A stretch of 5,416 nt of DNA. Origin: Defluviitaleaceae bacterium. Lineage in GTDB: Bacteria > Bacillota > Clostridia > Lachnospirales > WQUN01. Both the position numbers and the translations under genes were made by a program. The notes beneath the pieces were generated by a model. That model was not told the DNA's origin. It did no database searches and saw nothing but the letters and a program-made list of their open reading frames with translations. The DNA lies in the NCBI GenBank assembly GCA_009783395.1, contig WRHA01000262.1, positions 1-5,416 of the forward strand. The letters run 5' to 3'. Shown piece after piece: positions 1 through 5,416 of this stretch (positions are counted from its first letter, which is position 1; every line of letters starts with the position of its first letter).

Positions 1-524
1 CGCGGTGGCTTATAAAAAGTATGTTGTCGTTTGACATTACGGAATACAAATCGACGGACAGTAGGTCGTTTATAAAGGAAATGTCGGCGAGCGTGAGGTC
101 GTATGCGTAGATTTTTTCGGCGGGTTTATCGTGGCGCGAAAGGTTGGTGACTTTCCAATTGTAGCCGATATCTTGCCAATCTGCGGGACGCGGAAAATTC
201 GTGTAATGAACATCGTCAAACTCCGACGTGATTTTAATCCCTCGCTTGTCGCACGCGGCTAAAAGCGGCTGTGCAATTTGCGAAGGAATTAGGCGGCTGT
301 AAACGATTTCGTCGCCGATTTTCGCAAGCGCGCCGTTCATGGTAATCGCGCCGTCAAAAAGCTCGGGCGGCGCAACATGCCTCGCGGAACTGCCCCGTGC
401 CGTTGCGTACACGGTTTTTATGCCAATGCTTCCGGCATTTTTGCATCACGTGTTTTGTGTAATCGGAAATGCTTTTATCACTTCGTAAAAACGTGCCGTC
501 AAGGTCGGTTACAATCATTTTCAT
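1..524 (-). pseudogene. Cof-type HAD-superfamily phosphatase, frameshifted and truncated by the window edge
   Basis: N-terminal two thirds of a Cof/HAD subfamily IIB hydrolase; these are soluble phosphatases acting on small phosphorylated metabolites such as sugar phosphates or flavin and pyridoxal cofactors, and the substrate cannot be told here. The chosen start is ATG at 524-522 (MKMIVTDLDGT), which places the nucleophile motif DxDGT at residues 7-11; a GTG at 554 is in frame but would add an atypical 10-residue extension. No good Shine-Dalgarno is seen, only an A/G-rich run. The opening frame reads to about residue 31 (QKCR) and then goes off into non-family sequence, stopping at 354. The family match continues in another frame (GIKTVYATARG, then FDGAITMNGAL) and stays open to base 1. 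Removing one base within 429-442 restores the expected spacing from DGT to GIK. The gene follows metG by 39 bases. No other damage is visible, so a sequencing error or very recent mutation is possible. Confidence 0.85.
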
Positions 525-563
525 TTCTTTTTTTTCGCCATTCGCTGAGCGCACAAATCGCCA

Positions 564-2174
564 TTAAAAATCGGTCGCCCGCGTTCCCTTCTTCGATTTT
601 TCACACTTCTCCACACGCGGAAATGCCGCCGCGCCTTTTGTCACAACGACATCGCGAGGGAGCAGTCCGAAGGTTTTTGTACTGTCCCATTCGGCAAGCG
701 CGGGATCGGTGATGTTTAGCTGTTCGCGGATAATTGCGGGGGTGTTTGGCATTACGGGTGCGATTGTGATTGCGAGAATGCGCAGGGTTTCCGCCAAATT
801 GTAAAGCACGTTTGCGAGTTCGGCAGATTTGCTTTCATCTTTCGCAAGCACCCACGGCGCGGTTTCGTCGATATATTTGTTTGCGCGGCGTACGACGTTC
901 CACATTTCGTTAATCGCGTCGGAGAACGCGAGCTTGTCCATGCTTTGCTCGACTTTTTCGGGCATGGCTGTAGCCATTGCGATAAGGTCGATTTCTGCAT
1001 CCGGCTTCGAGTCGGACGGCAAAGGCTCGAAAATAGGCAACCGGTTTCCACCCCCGCCTTGGGCGGGGTCGCCGAAATATTTGTCAACCATCCCAACCGT
1101 TCGCGAAAGCAAATTGCCCAAATCATTCGCGAGGTCGGCGTTGTATCGGTTTATCAGCGCGGTCGGCGTGAAATTTCCGTCGGGACCGAAAGTGAATTCG
1201 CGCAGAAGAAAATATCGAATTGCGTCGACACCATATTCTGCAACCAACGCTTTTGGGCAAATGGCATTGCCCAGCGATTTGCCCATCTTTTTTCCGTCAT
1301 ATTGCAACCAGCCATGTCCGAAAATCTGCTTCGGCAACGGCTCGCCCAGCGCGAACAAAATTGTAGGCCAAATAACCGCATGAAAACGCACGATTTCTTT
1401 TGCCATAAGATGCAAATCCGCCGGCCAATATTTTTTATAAAGCGAGTCGTCGTCGGAAAGATAGCCCAGCGCGGTCACGTAATTCGGCAAAGCGTCGATC
1501 CACACATAAATCACATGCCCGGGGTCAAATTCCACGGGAATGCCCCATTTAAACGACGTGCGCGATACGCACAAATCCGCAAGCCCGGGTTTGATAAAAT
1601 TGTTAAGCATTTCGTTTCGCCGTGAGAGGGGCAATAAAAAATCAGGATTCGCGTCGTAGTGTGCCAACAACGCGTCCTGATATTTTCCCATGCGGAAGAA
1701 ATAGCACTCCTCCGAAATCGGCGCGACTGGGCGACCGCAATCGGGGCATTTGTTTTCCTCCGCTTGTGTTTTCGTCAGAAATGTTTCGCAAGGTGTGCAA
1801 TAAAGCCCTTCGTAGCTTCCTTTATAAATATCGCCTTGGTCGTATAATTTTTTAAAAATTCGCTTTATTAATTCGACATGATCGGGGTTTGTCGTGCGCT
1901 GATAAATGTCGTATTCGCAGTTCATGAGCCGCCATATACCTTGAAAAGTTTCCGCCAAGCCGTCAACGAATTCTTGCGGCGAAACTCCCGCTTCTTCTGC
2001 GGCGAGTTCGACTTTCTGCCCGTGTTCGTCGCTTCCCGTCAGGAATTTTACGTCGAATCCCCGCGCTTTTTTGTATCGCGCCATTGTGTCCGCCGCGACA
2101 GTTGTGTAGGTATGCCCAATGTGCGGGTCGCCGTTAAGATAGTAAATCGGGGTCGTGATGTAGTAGGTTTTCAT
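564..2174 (-). CDS. metG: Methionyl-tRNA synthetase (MetRS), class I
   Basis: Cytoplasmic enzyme that charges tRNA-Met with methionine using ATP, needed for initiation and elongation. The protein is 536 aa from ATG 2174, preceded by AAAGGAG at 2188-2182 with a 7-base spacer; the frame is open up to 2231 but that extension lacks family sequence. The Rossmann catalytic domain begins with TTPIYYLNG and the HIGH motif at residues 18-21. The connective domain has a CxxC pair (C126/C129 and C143/C146), the zinc-knuckle form. The KMSKS loop reads KMGKS at 296-300, a variant I recall in other bacterial MetRS. The anticodon-binding helical domain contains ANKYIDETAPW (431-441). The protein ends soon after FPRVEK with a short basic tail, so the C-terminal EMAP/Trbp111-like tRNA-binding domain of longer MetRS is absent. 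A GC-rich palindrome encodes part of a linker near residues 369-376. The gene lies 47 bases after miaB and 39 before the phosphatase, probably in one transcript. Confidence 0.97.
   Translation of the reverse strand: MKTYYITTPIYYLNGDPHIGHTYTTVAADTMARYKKARGFDVKFLTGSDEHGQKVELAAEEAGVSPQEFVDGLAETFQGIWRLMNCEYDIYQRTTNPDHVELIKRIFKKLYDQGDIYKGSYEGLYCTPCETFLTKTQAEENKCPDCGRPVAPISEECYFFRMGKYQDALLAHYDANPDFLLPLSRRNEMLNNFIKPGLADLCVSRTSFKWGIPVEFDPGHVIYVWIDALPNYVTALGYLSDDDSLYKKYWPADLHLMAKEIVRFHAVIWPTILFALGEPLPKQIFGHGWLQYDGKKMGKSLGNAICPKALVAEYGVDAIRYFLLREFTFGPDGNFTPTALINRYNADLANDLGNLLSRTVGMVDKYFGDPAQGGGGNRLPIFEPLPSDSKPDAEIDLIAMATAMPEKVEQSMDKLAFSDAINEMWNVVRRANKYIDETAPWVLAKDESKSAELANVLYNLAETLRILAITIAPVMPNTPAIIREQLNITDPALAEWDSTKTFGLLPRDVVVTKGAAAFPRVEKCEKSKKGTRATDF
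1052..1068. repeat. GC-rich inverted repeat inside metG
   Basis: CCCCGCC at 1052-1058 and GGCGGGG at 1062-1068 are perfect 7-bp arms around a 3-base loop. On the metG strand it encodes part of DPAQGGGG (residues 369-376), in the linker between the catalytic domain and the anticodon-binding helices, after VDKYFG. The motif is seen directly. That it is an inserted element is inference from its symmetry and from a linker that seems longer than in MetRS sequences I remember. Confidence 0.6.
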
Positions 2175-2181
2175 TGAAACG

Positions 2182-2188
2182 CTCCTTT
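2182..2188 (-). promoter_or_regulatory. Ribosome binding site of metG
   Basis: Reads AAAGGAG on the minus strand, seven bases before ATG 2174. It decides the metG start against the in-frame upstream extension beginning at 2231. Confidence 0.85.
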
Positions 2189-2221
2189 TATCAATGTAGT
2201 TTTCGCAGAATTTATTGTAAT

Positions 2222-3661
2222 TTAATTGCAACTTTTTCGCAAGAAATCAGAAGCTGCGCACCCGCTTACATAAAACGTTTTCGCAACATCAATTCGAACC
2301 GGTACTATATCGCCCGCCACAAATTCGCCTGTCTCCGCCGTAAAATGCACAAGCGTATGGTCGTCACCGCGAGCCTTATATGCATTACTCGCGTCGTCGC
2401 GCACTTCCTCCACCATTACATCAATAATTTGCCCGATTTTTGACTCGTTCCGCGCCGTCATAATGGGATAAAGCTCGGCGGTGAGGCGGTCGAATCGTTC
2501 GTTTGCGGTTTTGCGCGGGATTAAATCCGTGCGCGTGGCGGCGGGCGTTCCGCTTCGCTTCGAGTAAATAAAGGTAAACGCGCCGGCGAATCGCACGCGA
2601 CGCACAACATCGAGAGTATCTTCAAAATCCTCGTCGGTTTCGCCGGGATACCCTACTATAATGTCCGTTGTAATCGCGATTTCCGGCATGGCGGCGTAGA
2701 GTTTTTCTGCAAGCGCGAGGTATTGCTCTTTTGTGTAAAACCGGTTCATATCGGCGAGAACTCTCGTGCTTCCCGCCTGAAGCGGCAAATGCACGTGTTT
2801 ACACACATTGGGTAATTTTTGCATCGCGTCGATTAGCTCGTCGGAAAAATCCTTAGGATGCGAAGTCATAAATCGAATGCGCTTTATGCCCTCGACTTCA
2901 TGCGCAAGGTGCAATAATTCAGGAAAGCTTGCGAGAGAATCATTTTGCAAAGTTGGTGCGGGTAGTGACACTACCCGCACCGATTCGCAAATTTTTCCAC
3001 GATACGAATTAACATTCTGCCCCAGCAGCATAATTTCGCGCACGCCGTCGTCTGCGAGTGCGCGAATTTCAGCTAAAACATCTTCAGCCGCTCGCGATTT
3101 CTCCCGCCCGCGCACATAGGGAACAATGCAATACGAGCAAAAATTATCGCATCCGTACATTATATTGACCCCCGCCTTGTGCGAAAACTCTCGTGTAGTA
3201 ACGGGAACGTCCGTAATTTCGGGCAATTCATTTTCGCCTTCGGTAATGTCAACGATGTTGCGTTCGCCGTTTTCGATTACGCGCCACAAAAATTCCGGCA
3301 AGCGATGCCGATTCCCCGTACCAAAAACGATGTCGGCATATTTATGCTTTTCGCGCAAAAGGTCCGCCATTTCCGGCTGTTGCGGCATACATCCGCCGAT
3401 AGCCAAAATAAAAGGCCTTTGAGCCTTCGCCGATTTTTCGCGGCTTAAATGCCCAAAAACCTTGTCTTCCGCGCTTTCGCGCACACAGCACGTGTTGTAA
3501 ATCACTATGTCGGCAACATCTTTGCTTTTCGCCGCAACAAATCCGATTTGCTCAAGAAGCCCTGCCATCTTTTCCGAATCGCGCTCGTTCATTTGACAAC
3601 CGTAAGTTCTGATAAAAAAACTCAAATTTTTCCCCGCAAGAAGTGCCCTAAAATCTTTCAC
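2222..3661 (-). CDS. miaB: tRNA-2-methylthio-N6-dimethylallyladenosine synthase (MiaB), radical SAM methylthiotransferase
   Basis: Adds a methylthio group to i6A37 of tRNAs that read UNN codons, using S-adenosylmethionine and two iron-sulfur clusters in the cytoplasm. The protein is 479 aa from GTG 3661, with GGAGT at 3673-3669 and a 7-base spacer. The N-terminal methylthiotransferase domain has its three cluster cysteines at C22 (YGCQMN), C58 (YNTCCVRE) and C91 (GGCMPQ). The radical SAM motif CxxxCxxC is C171, C175, C178 (MYGCDNFCSYCIVPYVRGRE). LLGQNVNSY (212-220), RIRFMTSHP (261-269) and HLPLQAGS (291-298) follow as in MiaB. The C-terminal TRAM domain covers about 405-465. MiaB rather than MtaB or RimO is favoured by NVNSY, TSHP and VRGREKSR. 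The stretch at about 221-245, between NVNSY and FPELL, looks a dozen or so residues longer than usual and contains a perfect palindrome. It appears to be first gene of a miaB-metG-phosphatase unit. Confidence 0.96.
   Translation of the reverse strand: MKDFRALLAGKNLSFFIRTYGCQMNERDSEKMAGLLEQIGFVAAKSKDVADIVIYNTCCVRESAEDKVFGHLSREKSAKAQRPFILAIGGCMPQQPEMADLLREKHKYADIVFGTGNRHRLPEFLWRVIENGERNIVDITEGENELPEITDVPVTTREFSHKAGVNIMYGCDNFCSYCIVPYVRGREKSRAAEDVLAEIRALADDGVREIMLLGQNVNSYRGKICESVRVVSLPAPTLQNDSLASFPELLHLAHEVEGIKRIRFMTSHPKDFSDELIDAMQKLPNVCKHVHLPLQAGSTRVLADMNRFYTKEQYLALAEKLYAAMPEIAITTDIIVGYPGETDEDFEDTLDVVRRVRFAGAFTFIYSKRSGTPAATRTDLIPRKTANERFDRLTAELYPIMTARNESKIGQIIDVMVEEVRDDASNAYKARGDDHTLVHFTAETGEFVAGDIVPVRIDVAKTFYVSGCAASDFLRKSCN
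2955..2981. repeat. Perfect 13-bp inverted repeat inside miaB
   Basis: GGTGCGGGTAGTG (2955-2967), a single central base at 2968, then CACTACCCGCACC (2969-2981) form a perfect palindrome. Outer arms TTTGC (2944-2948) and GCAAA (2987-2991) can extend the stem across a short internal mismatch. It is read in frame by miaB as VRVVSLPAP (residues 228-236), within the variable segment between NVNSY and FPELL. Thirteen matched pairs are very unlikely by chance. Its nature as an intragenic palindromic insertion is inference. Confidence 0.8.
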
Positions 3662-3668
3662 AACACCA

Positions 3669-3673
3669 ACTCC
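3669..3673 (-). promoter_or_regulatory. Ribosome binding site of miaB
   Basis: GGAGT on the minus strand lies seven bases before GTG 3661 and supports that non-ATG start. The nearest upstream ATG (3680) is out of frame, and the family alignment begins shortly after residue 10. Confidence 0.75.
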
Positions 3674-3688
3674 AGCTCATTTTCAAAA

Positions 3689-3717
3689 AGTATACCCCCA
3701 CTCGTCGAAATTTGCAC
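3689..3717 (-). promoter_or_regulatory. Possible leftward promoter for miaB-metG-phosphatase
   Basis: A -10 like TATACT (minus strand, 3694-3689) lies 17 bases from a weak -35 GTGCAA (3717-3712), about 28 bases upstream of the miaB GTG. The -10 is good and the -35 poor, so this is a tentative call. It shares bases 3712-3717 with the -35 of the rightward promoter. Confidence 0.35.
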
Positions 3718-3740
3718 ATAGCTTTTTTTTCTGCGATAAT
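3712..3740 (+). promoter_or_regulatory. Sigma-70-type promoter for the P-type ATPase gene
   Basis: TTGCAC (3712-3717), a 17-base spacer and GATAAT (3735-3740), with TG one base upstream of the -10 (3732-3733) as in extended -10 promoters. Transcription would start near 3747, giving a leader of about 50 bases. The match is to the housekeeping consensus and is not experimentally supported. No operator-like palindrome was recognised around it. Confidence 0.6.
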
Positions 3741-3755
3741 GCATATGTGGAAAAT

Positions 3756-3779
3756 TTTTTTATTTTATTTTTTATTTTA
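3756..3779 (+). repeat. Perfect 12-bp tandem duplication in the ATPase leader
   Basis: TTTTTTATTTTA occurs twice in direct succession (3756-3767 and 3768-3779), followed almost at once by the ribosome binding site. The stretch has no G or C. In mRNA it would be an unstructured U-rich leader, which generally favours ribosome or S1 access; such a simple repeat could also vary in copy number. Both roles are inference. Confidence 0.7.
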
Positions 3780-3782
3780 TTT

Positions 3783-3789
3783 AGGAGGT
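3783..3789 (+). promoter_or_regulatory. Ribosome binding site of the P-type ATPase gene
   Basis: AGGAGGT is close to the full anti-Shine-Dalgarno complement. It lies eight bases before ATG 3798, but only three before ATG 3793. The latter opens a two-codon frame (ATG GAA TGA) whose stop overlaps the real start, so the spacing picks 3798. Confidence 0.9.
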
Positions 3790-3797
3790 AACATGGA

Positions 3798-5416
3798 ATG
3801 AAGTGGGTAAAAGAAAATGTACAAGATGTAATCAAAACACTCGACACAGACACAAAACTGGGACTCAGCCAGTCCGAAGTCGGAGCGCGGCGCGTAAAAT
3901 ACGGGCTTAATGAATTTGAAGAAGAAAAAAAGGAAACGACATTTCAAAAAATATTGCACCATTTATCCGAAATCCCGACGATGATACTTATTGTCGCTTC
4001 GATTATTGCAACCATCGCCGCTGTAATGAACATGAACGAAGGCACGGGAACCGCAAGCGACTGGGCAAAGGTCGTCGTTATTTTAGCCATCGTTGTGATA
4101 AACGTTGTGCTTGGGCTTTATCAGGAAAGTAAGGCCGAAAAAGCACTCGACGCGCTCAAGAAAATGAACGCGTTTAAAACGACGGTTATCCGCGACGGAT
4201 CGAAACAAATCGTTGAGGCAAACCAGCTTGTGCCGGGAGATATTGTTGAGTTAAACGCGGGCGACGTTATAACGGCGGATTCGCGGCTAATCGAGGCAAG
4301 CAGTCTGCAAGTCGAAGAGGCCGCGCTAACCGGCGAAAGCCAACCCGTCGAAAAAGATGCGACCGTTCAAATAGAAGAAACCGTGCCTCTCGGCGATCGT
4401 TTTAACATGGTTTACTCGGGCTGTCTCGTAACAGGCGGCCGCGCAACGGCAGTCGTTGTCGCAACCGCAATGGAAACCGAGATGGGCAAAATCGCCAAAA
4501 TGCTTAACACAACGAAAAAGATGCTCACCCCGCTTCAACTCCGCCTCCAGCAGCTTGCGAAACGCATTTCGATTATCGCGCTTATTTCCGGTGTTGTAAT
4601 GTTCGGCGTGGGCATTCTCATTTGGCAAAACGAATTTATCCCCATGCTTTTGCTTGCAGTCGCGCTGGGTGTTGCCGCCGTTCCGGAAACGCTTCCTATT
4701 ATAGTAACGATGATTTTGAGCTACGGCGTGTTCAACATGGTGTCGAAAAAGGCGATAATCCGCAAAATTCCCGCCATCGAAACAATCGGAAACACGTCGG
4801 TAATCTGCTCCGACAAAACAGGAACTCTCACGCTCAACAAAATGAAAATCCAGCGCGTGTGGCACTTTGAACACGACCCGATTTCTGTAAAAGAGGAATT
4901 AAACGCGAACCAGAAAAAACTCATCGGGCTTTTAGCATCCTGCTCAAACGCAACGATTCAAACCCACGACGAATACACCGACACGCGAAACTTTGAAAAG
5001 CAAAATTTCGAAGTGGAAACCGTAATCGGCGACCCGACGGAAATTGCAATAATCCGCCTGCTTCACAAAATTGGACTCGACCGAGTACAAGCCGAGCGCG
5101 AATATCCGCGCATCCACGAACTCCCCTTCGACTCGGGACGCAAGCGTATGACAACGGTTCATCGCACCGAAGACGGATACATCGCCGTAACAAAGGGTGC
5201 GTTCGACCGCATTCCCGTCGACTGGAAAAAATATCCCGACCTGCTTAAGCGCGCAACGGAGATCCATGATTCCTTCGCGGAAAAAGCACTGCGCGTAATC
5301 GCGATTTCCGTTAAAAAATTCGATTCAAAACCGACCGATTTAAGCGAAGAAGCCCTCGAGTGCGATCAGGAGTTTCGCGGAATGGTCGGAATGATTGACC
5401 CGCCGCGTCCCGAAAG
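3798..5416 (+). CDS. Cation-transporting P-type ATPase, type II (Ca2+-ATPase-like), C-terminus beyond the window
   Basis: Inner-membrane pump that couples ATP hydrolysis through an aspartyl-phosphate to cation transport; calcium export is most likely. The 539 codons present are open throughout, about 60% of a usual length near 900 aa. An N-terminal cation-ATPase domain (about 1-55) precedes membrane helices M1 (about 57-77) and M2 (89-108), the actuator domain with TGES at 178-181, M3 (256-277) and M4 (281-310). The phosphorylation motif DKTGTLT starts at D339. The nucleotide domain has GDPTE, PFDSGRKRM and KGA (466-468), and the sequence ends at DPPRPE (534-539). M4 reads VAAVPETLP: the glutamate and neighbouring residues of calcium site II are kept, but the usual PEGLP glycine is threonine (T298). 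That recalls the PEMLP of MgtA-type Mg2+ pumps, yet the N-terminus and KIPAIETIG favour type II. M5-M6, which decide the ion, lie outside. It is transcribed divergently from miaB with its own promoter. Confidence 0.93.
   Translation, partial: MKWVKENVQDVIKTLDTDTKLGLSQSEVGARRVKYGLNEFEEEKKETTFQKILHHLSEIPTMILIVASIIATIAAVMNMNEGTGTASDWAKVVVILAIVVINVVLGLYQESKAEKALDALKKMNAFKTTVIRDGSKQIVEANQLVPGDIVELNAGDVITADSRLIEASSLQVEEAALTGESQPVEKDATVQIEETVPLGDRFNMVYSGCLVTGGRATAVVVATAMETEMGKIAKMLNTTKKMLTPLQLRLQQLAKRISIIALISGVVMFGVGILIWQNEFIPMLLLAVALGVAAVPETLPIIVTMILSYGVFNMVSKKAIIRKIPAIETIGNTSVICSDKTGTLTLNKMKIQRVWHFEHDPISVKEELNANQKKLIGLLASCSNATIQTHDEYTDTRNFEKQNFEVETVIGDPTEIAIIRLLHKIGLDRVQAEREYPRIHELPFDSGRKRMTTVHRTEDGYIAVTKGAFDRIPVDWKKYPDLLKRATEIHDSFAEKALRVIAISVKKFDSKPTDLSEEALECDQEFRGMVGMIDPPRPE

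Noticed and set aside
429..442. Programmed +1 ribosomal frameshifting in the phosphatase gene
   Set aside because: No known slippery sequence, stop codon at the shift site or stimulatory Shine-Dalgarno is visible, and this family is not known to use recoding.
829..1625. Long plus-strand open frames (184 and 226 codons) opposite metG
   Set aside because: They are antisense to a fully conserved MetRS, with no ribosome binding site pattern or recognisable domain. They follow from the codon bias of the real gene.
2175..2231. Extended metG start at 2231 and a possible internal promoter (TTACAA, 16 bases, TACATT) in the miaB-metG gap
   Set aside because: The extension lacks family sequence and runs through the ribosome binding site of the 2174 start. 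The promoter hexamers are weak and in AT-rich DNA where such matches are common.
3165..3178. A CCCCCGCCTTG match shared between miaB and the metG hairpin region
   Set aside because: In miaB it encodes HKAGVN just before the radical SAM motif, a conserved position, and it lacks the second hairpin arm. A chance short match is the simpler reading.
3755..3782. Intrinsic terminator in the T-rich stretch before the pump gene
   Set aside because: The T run has no GC-rich stem before it, and it sits downstream of a good promoter and directly ahead of a ribosome binding site, so it is better read as leader.
4326..4874. 182-codon open frame on the minus strand inside the ATPase gene
   Set aside because: It lies wholly opposite a gene with all P-type ATPase motifs. 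Its translation is rich in His, Cys, Arg and Asn, as expected of an antisense shadow, and no family is recognised.

Overview
The window is ordinary bacterial chromosome with moderate GC, AT-rich intergenic DNA and clear Shine-Dalgarno sites. The products are housekeeping proteins. Nothing seen fixes the taxon: the genes are widely distributed and no rRNA is present. No phage, transposase, CRISPR, tRNA or rRNA was seen.

Layout. Positions 1-3661 hold three genes on the minus strand, transcribed right to left: miaB (2222-3661, tRNA methylthiotransferase), metG (564-2174, methionyl-tRNA synthetase) and a Cof-type HAD phosphatase (1-524, cut by the left edge). Gaps of 47 and 39 bases and a shared strand suggest one transcription unit. 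The first two genes both act on tRNA. The phosphatase gene carries a single-base frameshift near 429-442 but is open on both sides of it. Positions 3662-3797 are a divergent intergenic region with a strong-looking rightward promoter, a weaker leftward one, and a very T-rich leader ending in a near-consensus ribosome binding site. Positions 3798-5416 hold the first 539 codons of a P-type (type II, Ca2+-ATPase-like) cation pump on the plus strand, cut by the right edge.

The most unusual features are small. A perfect 13-bp inverted repeat (one-base centre) lies in frame inside miaB, in a segment that looks longer than usual for the family. A second, GC-rich hairpin lies in frame in a variable linker of metG. 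Both resemble palindromic elements tolerated inside protein genes, but their relationship is unproven. Also notable are a perfect 12-bp tandem duplication just upstream of the pump's ribosome binding site and a PETLP sequence where type IIA pumps normally have PEGLP. I did not find evidence of a new multi-gene system in this window.
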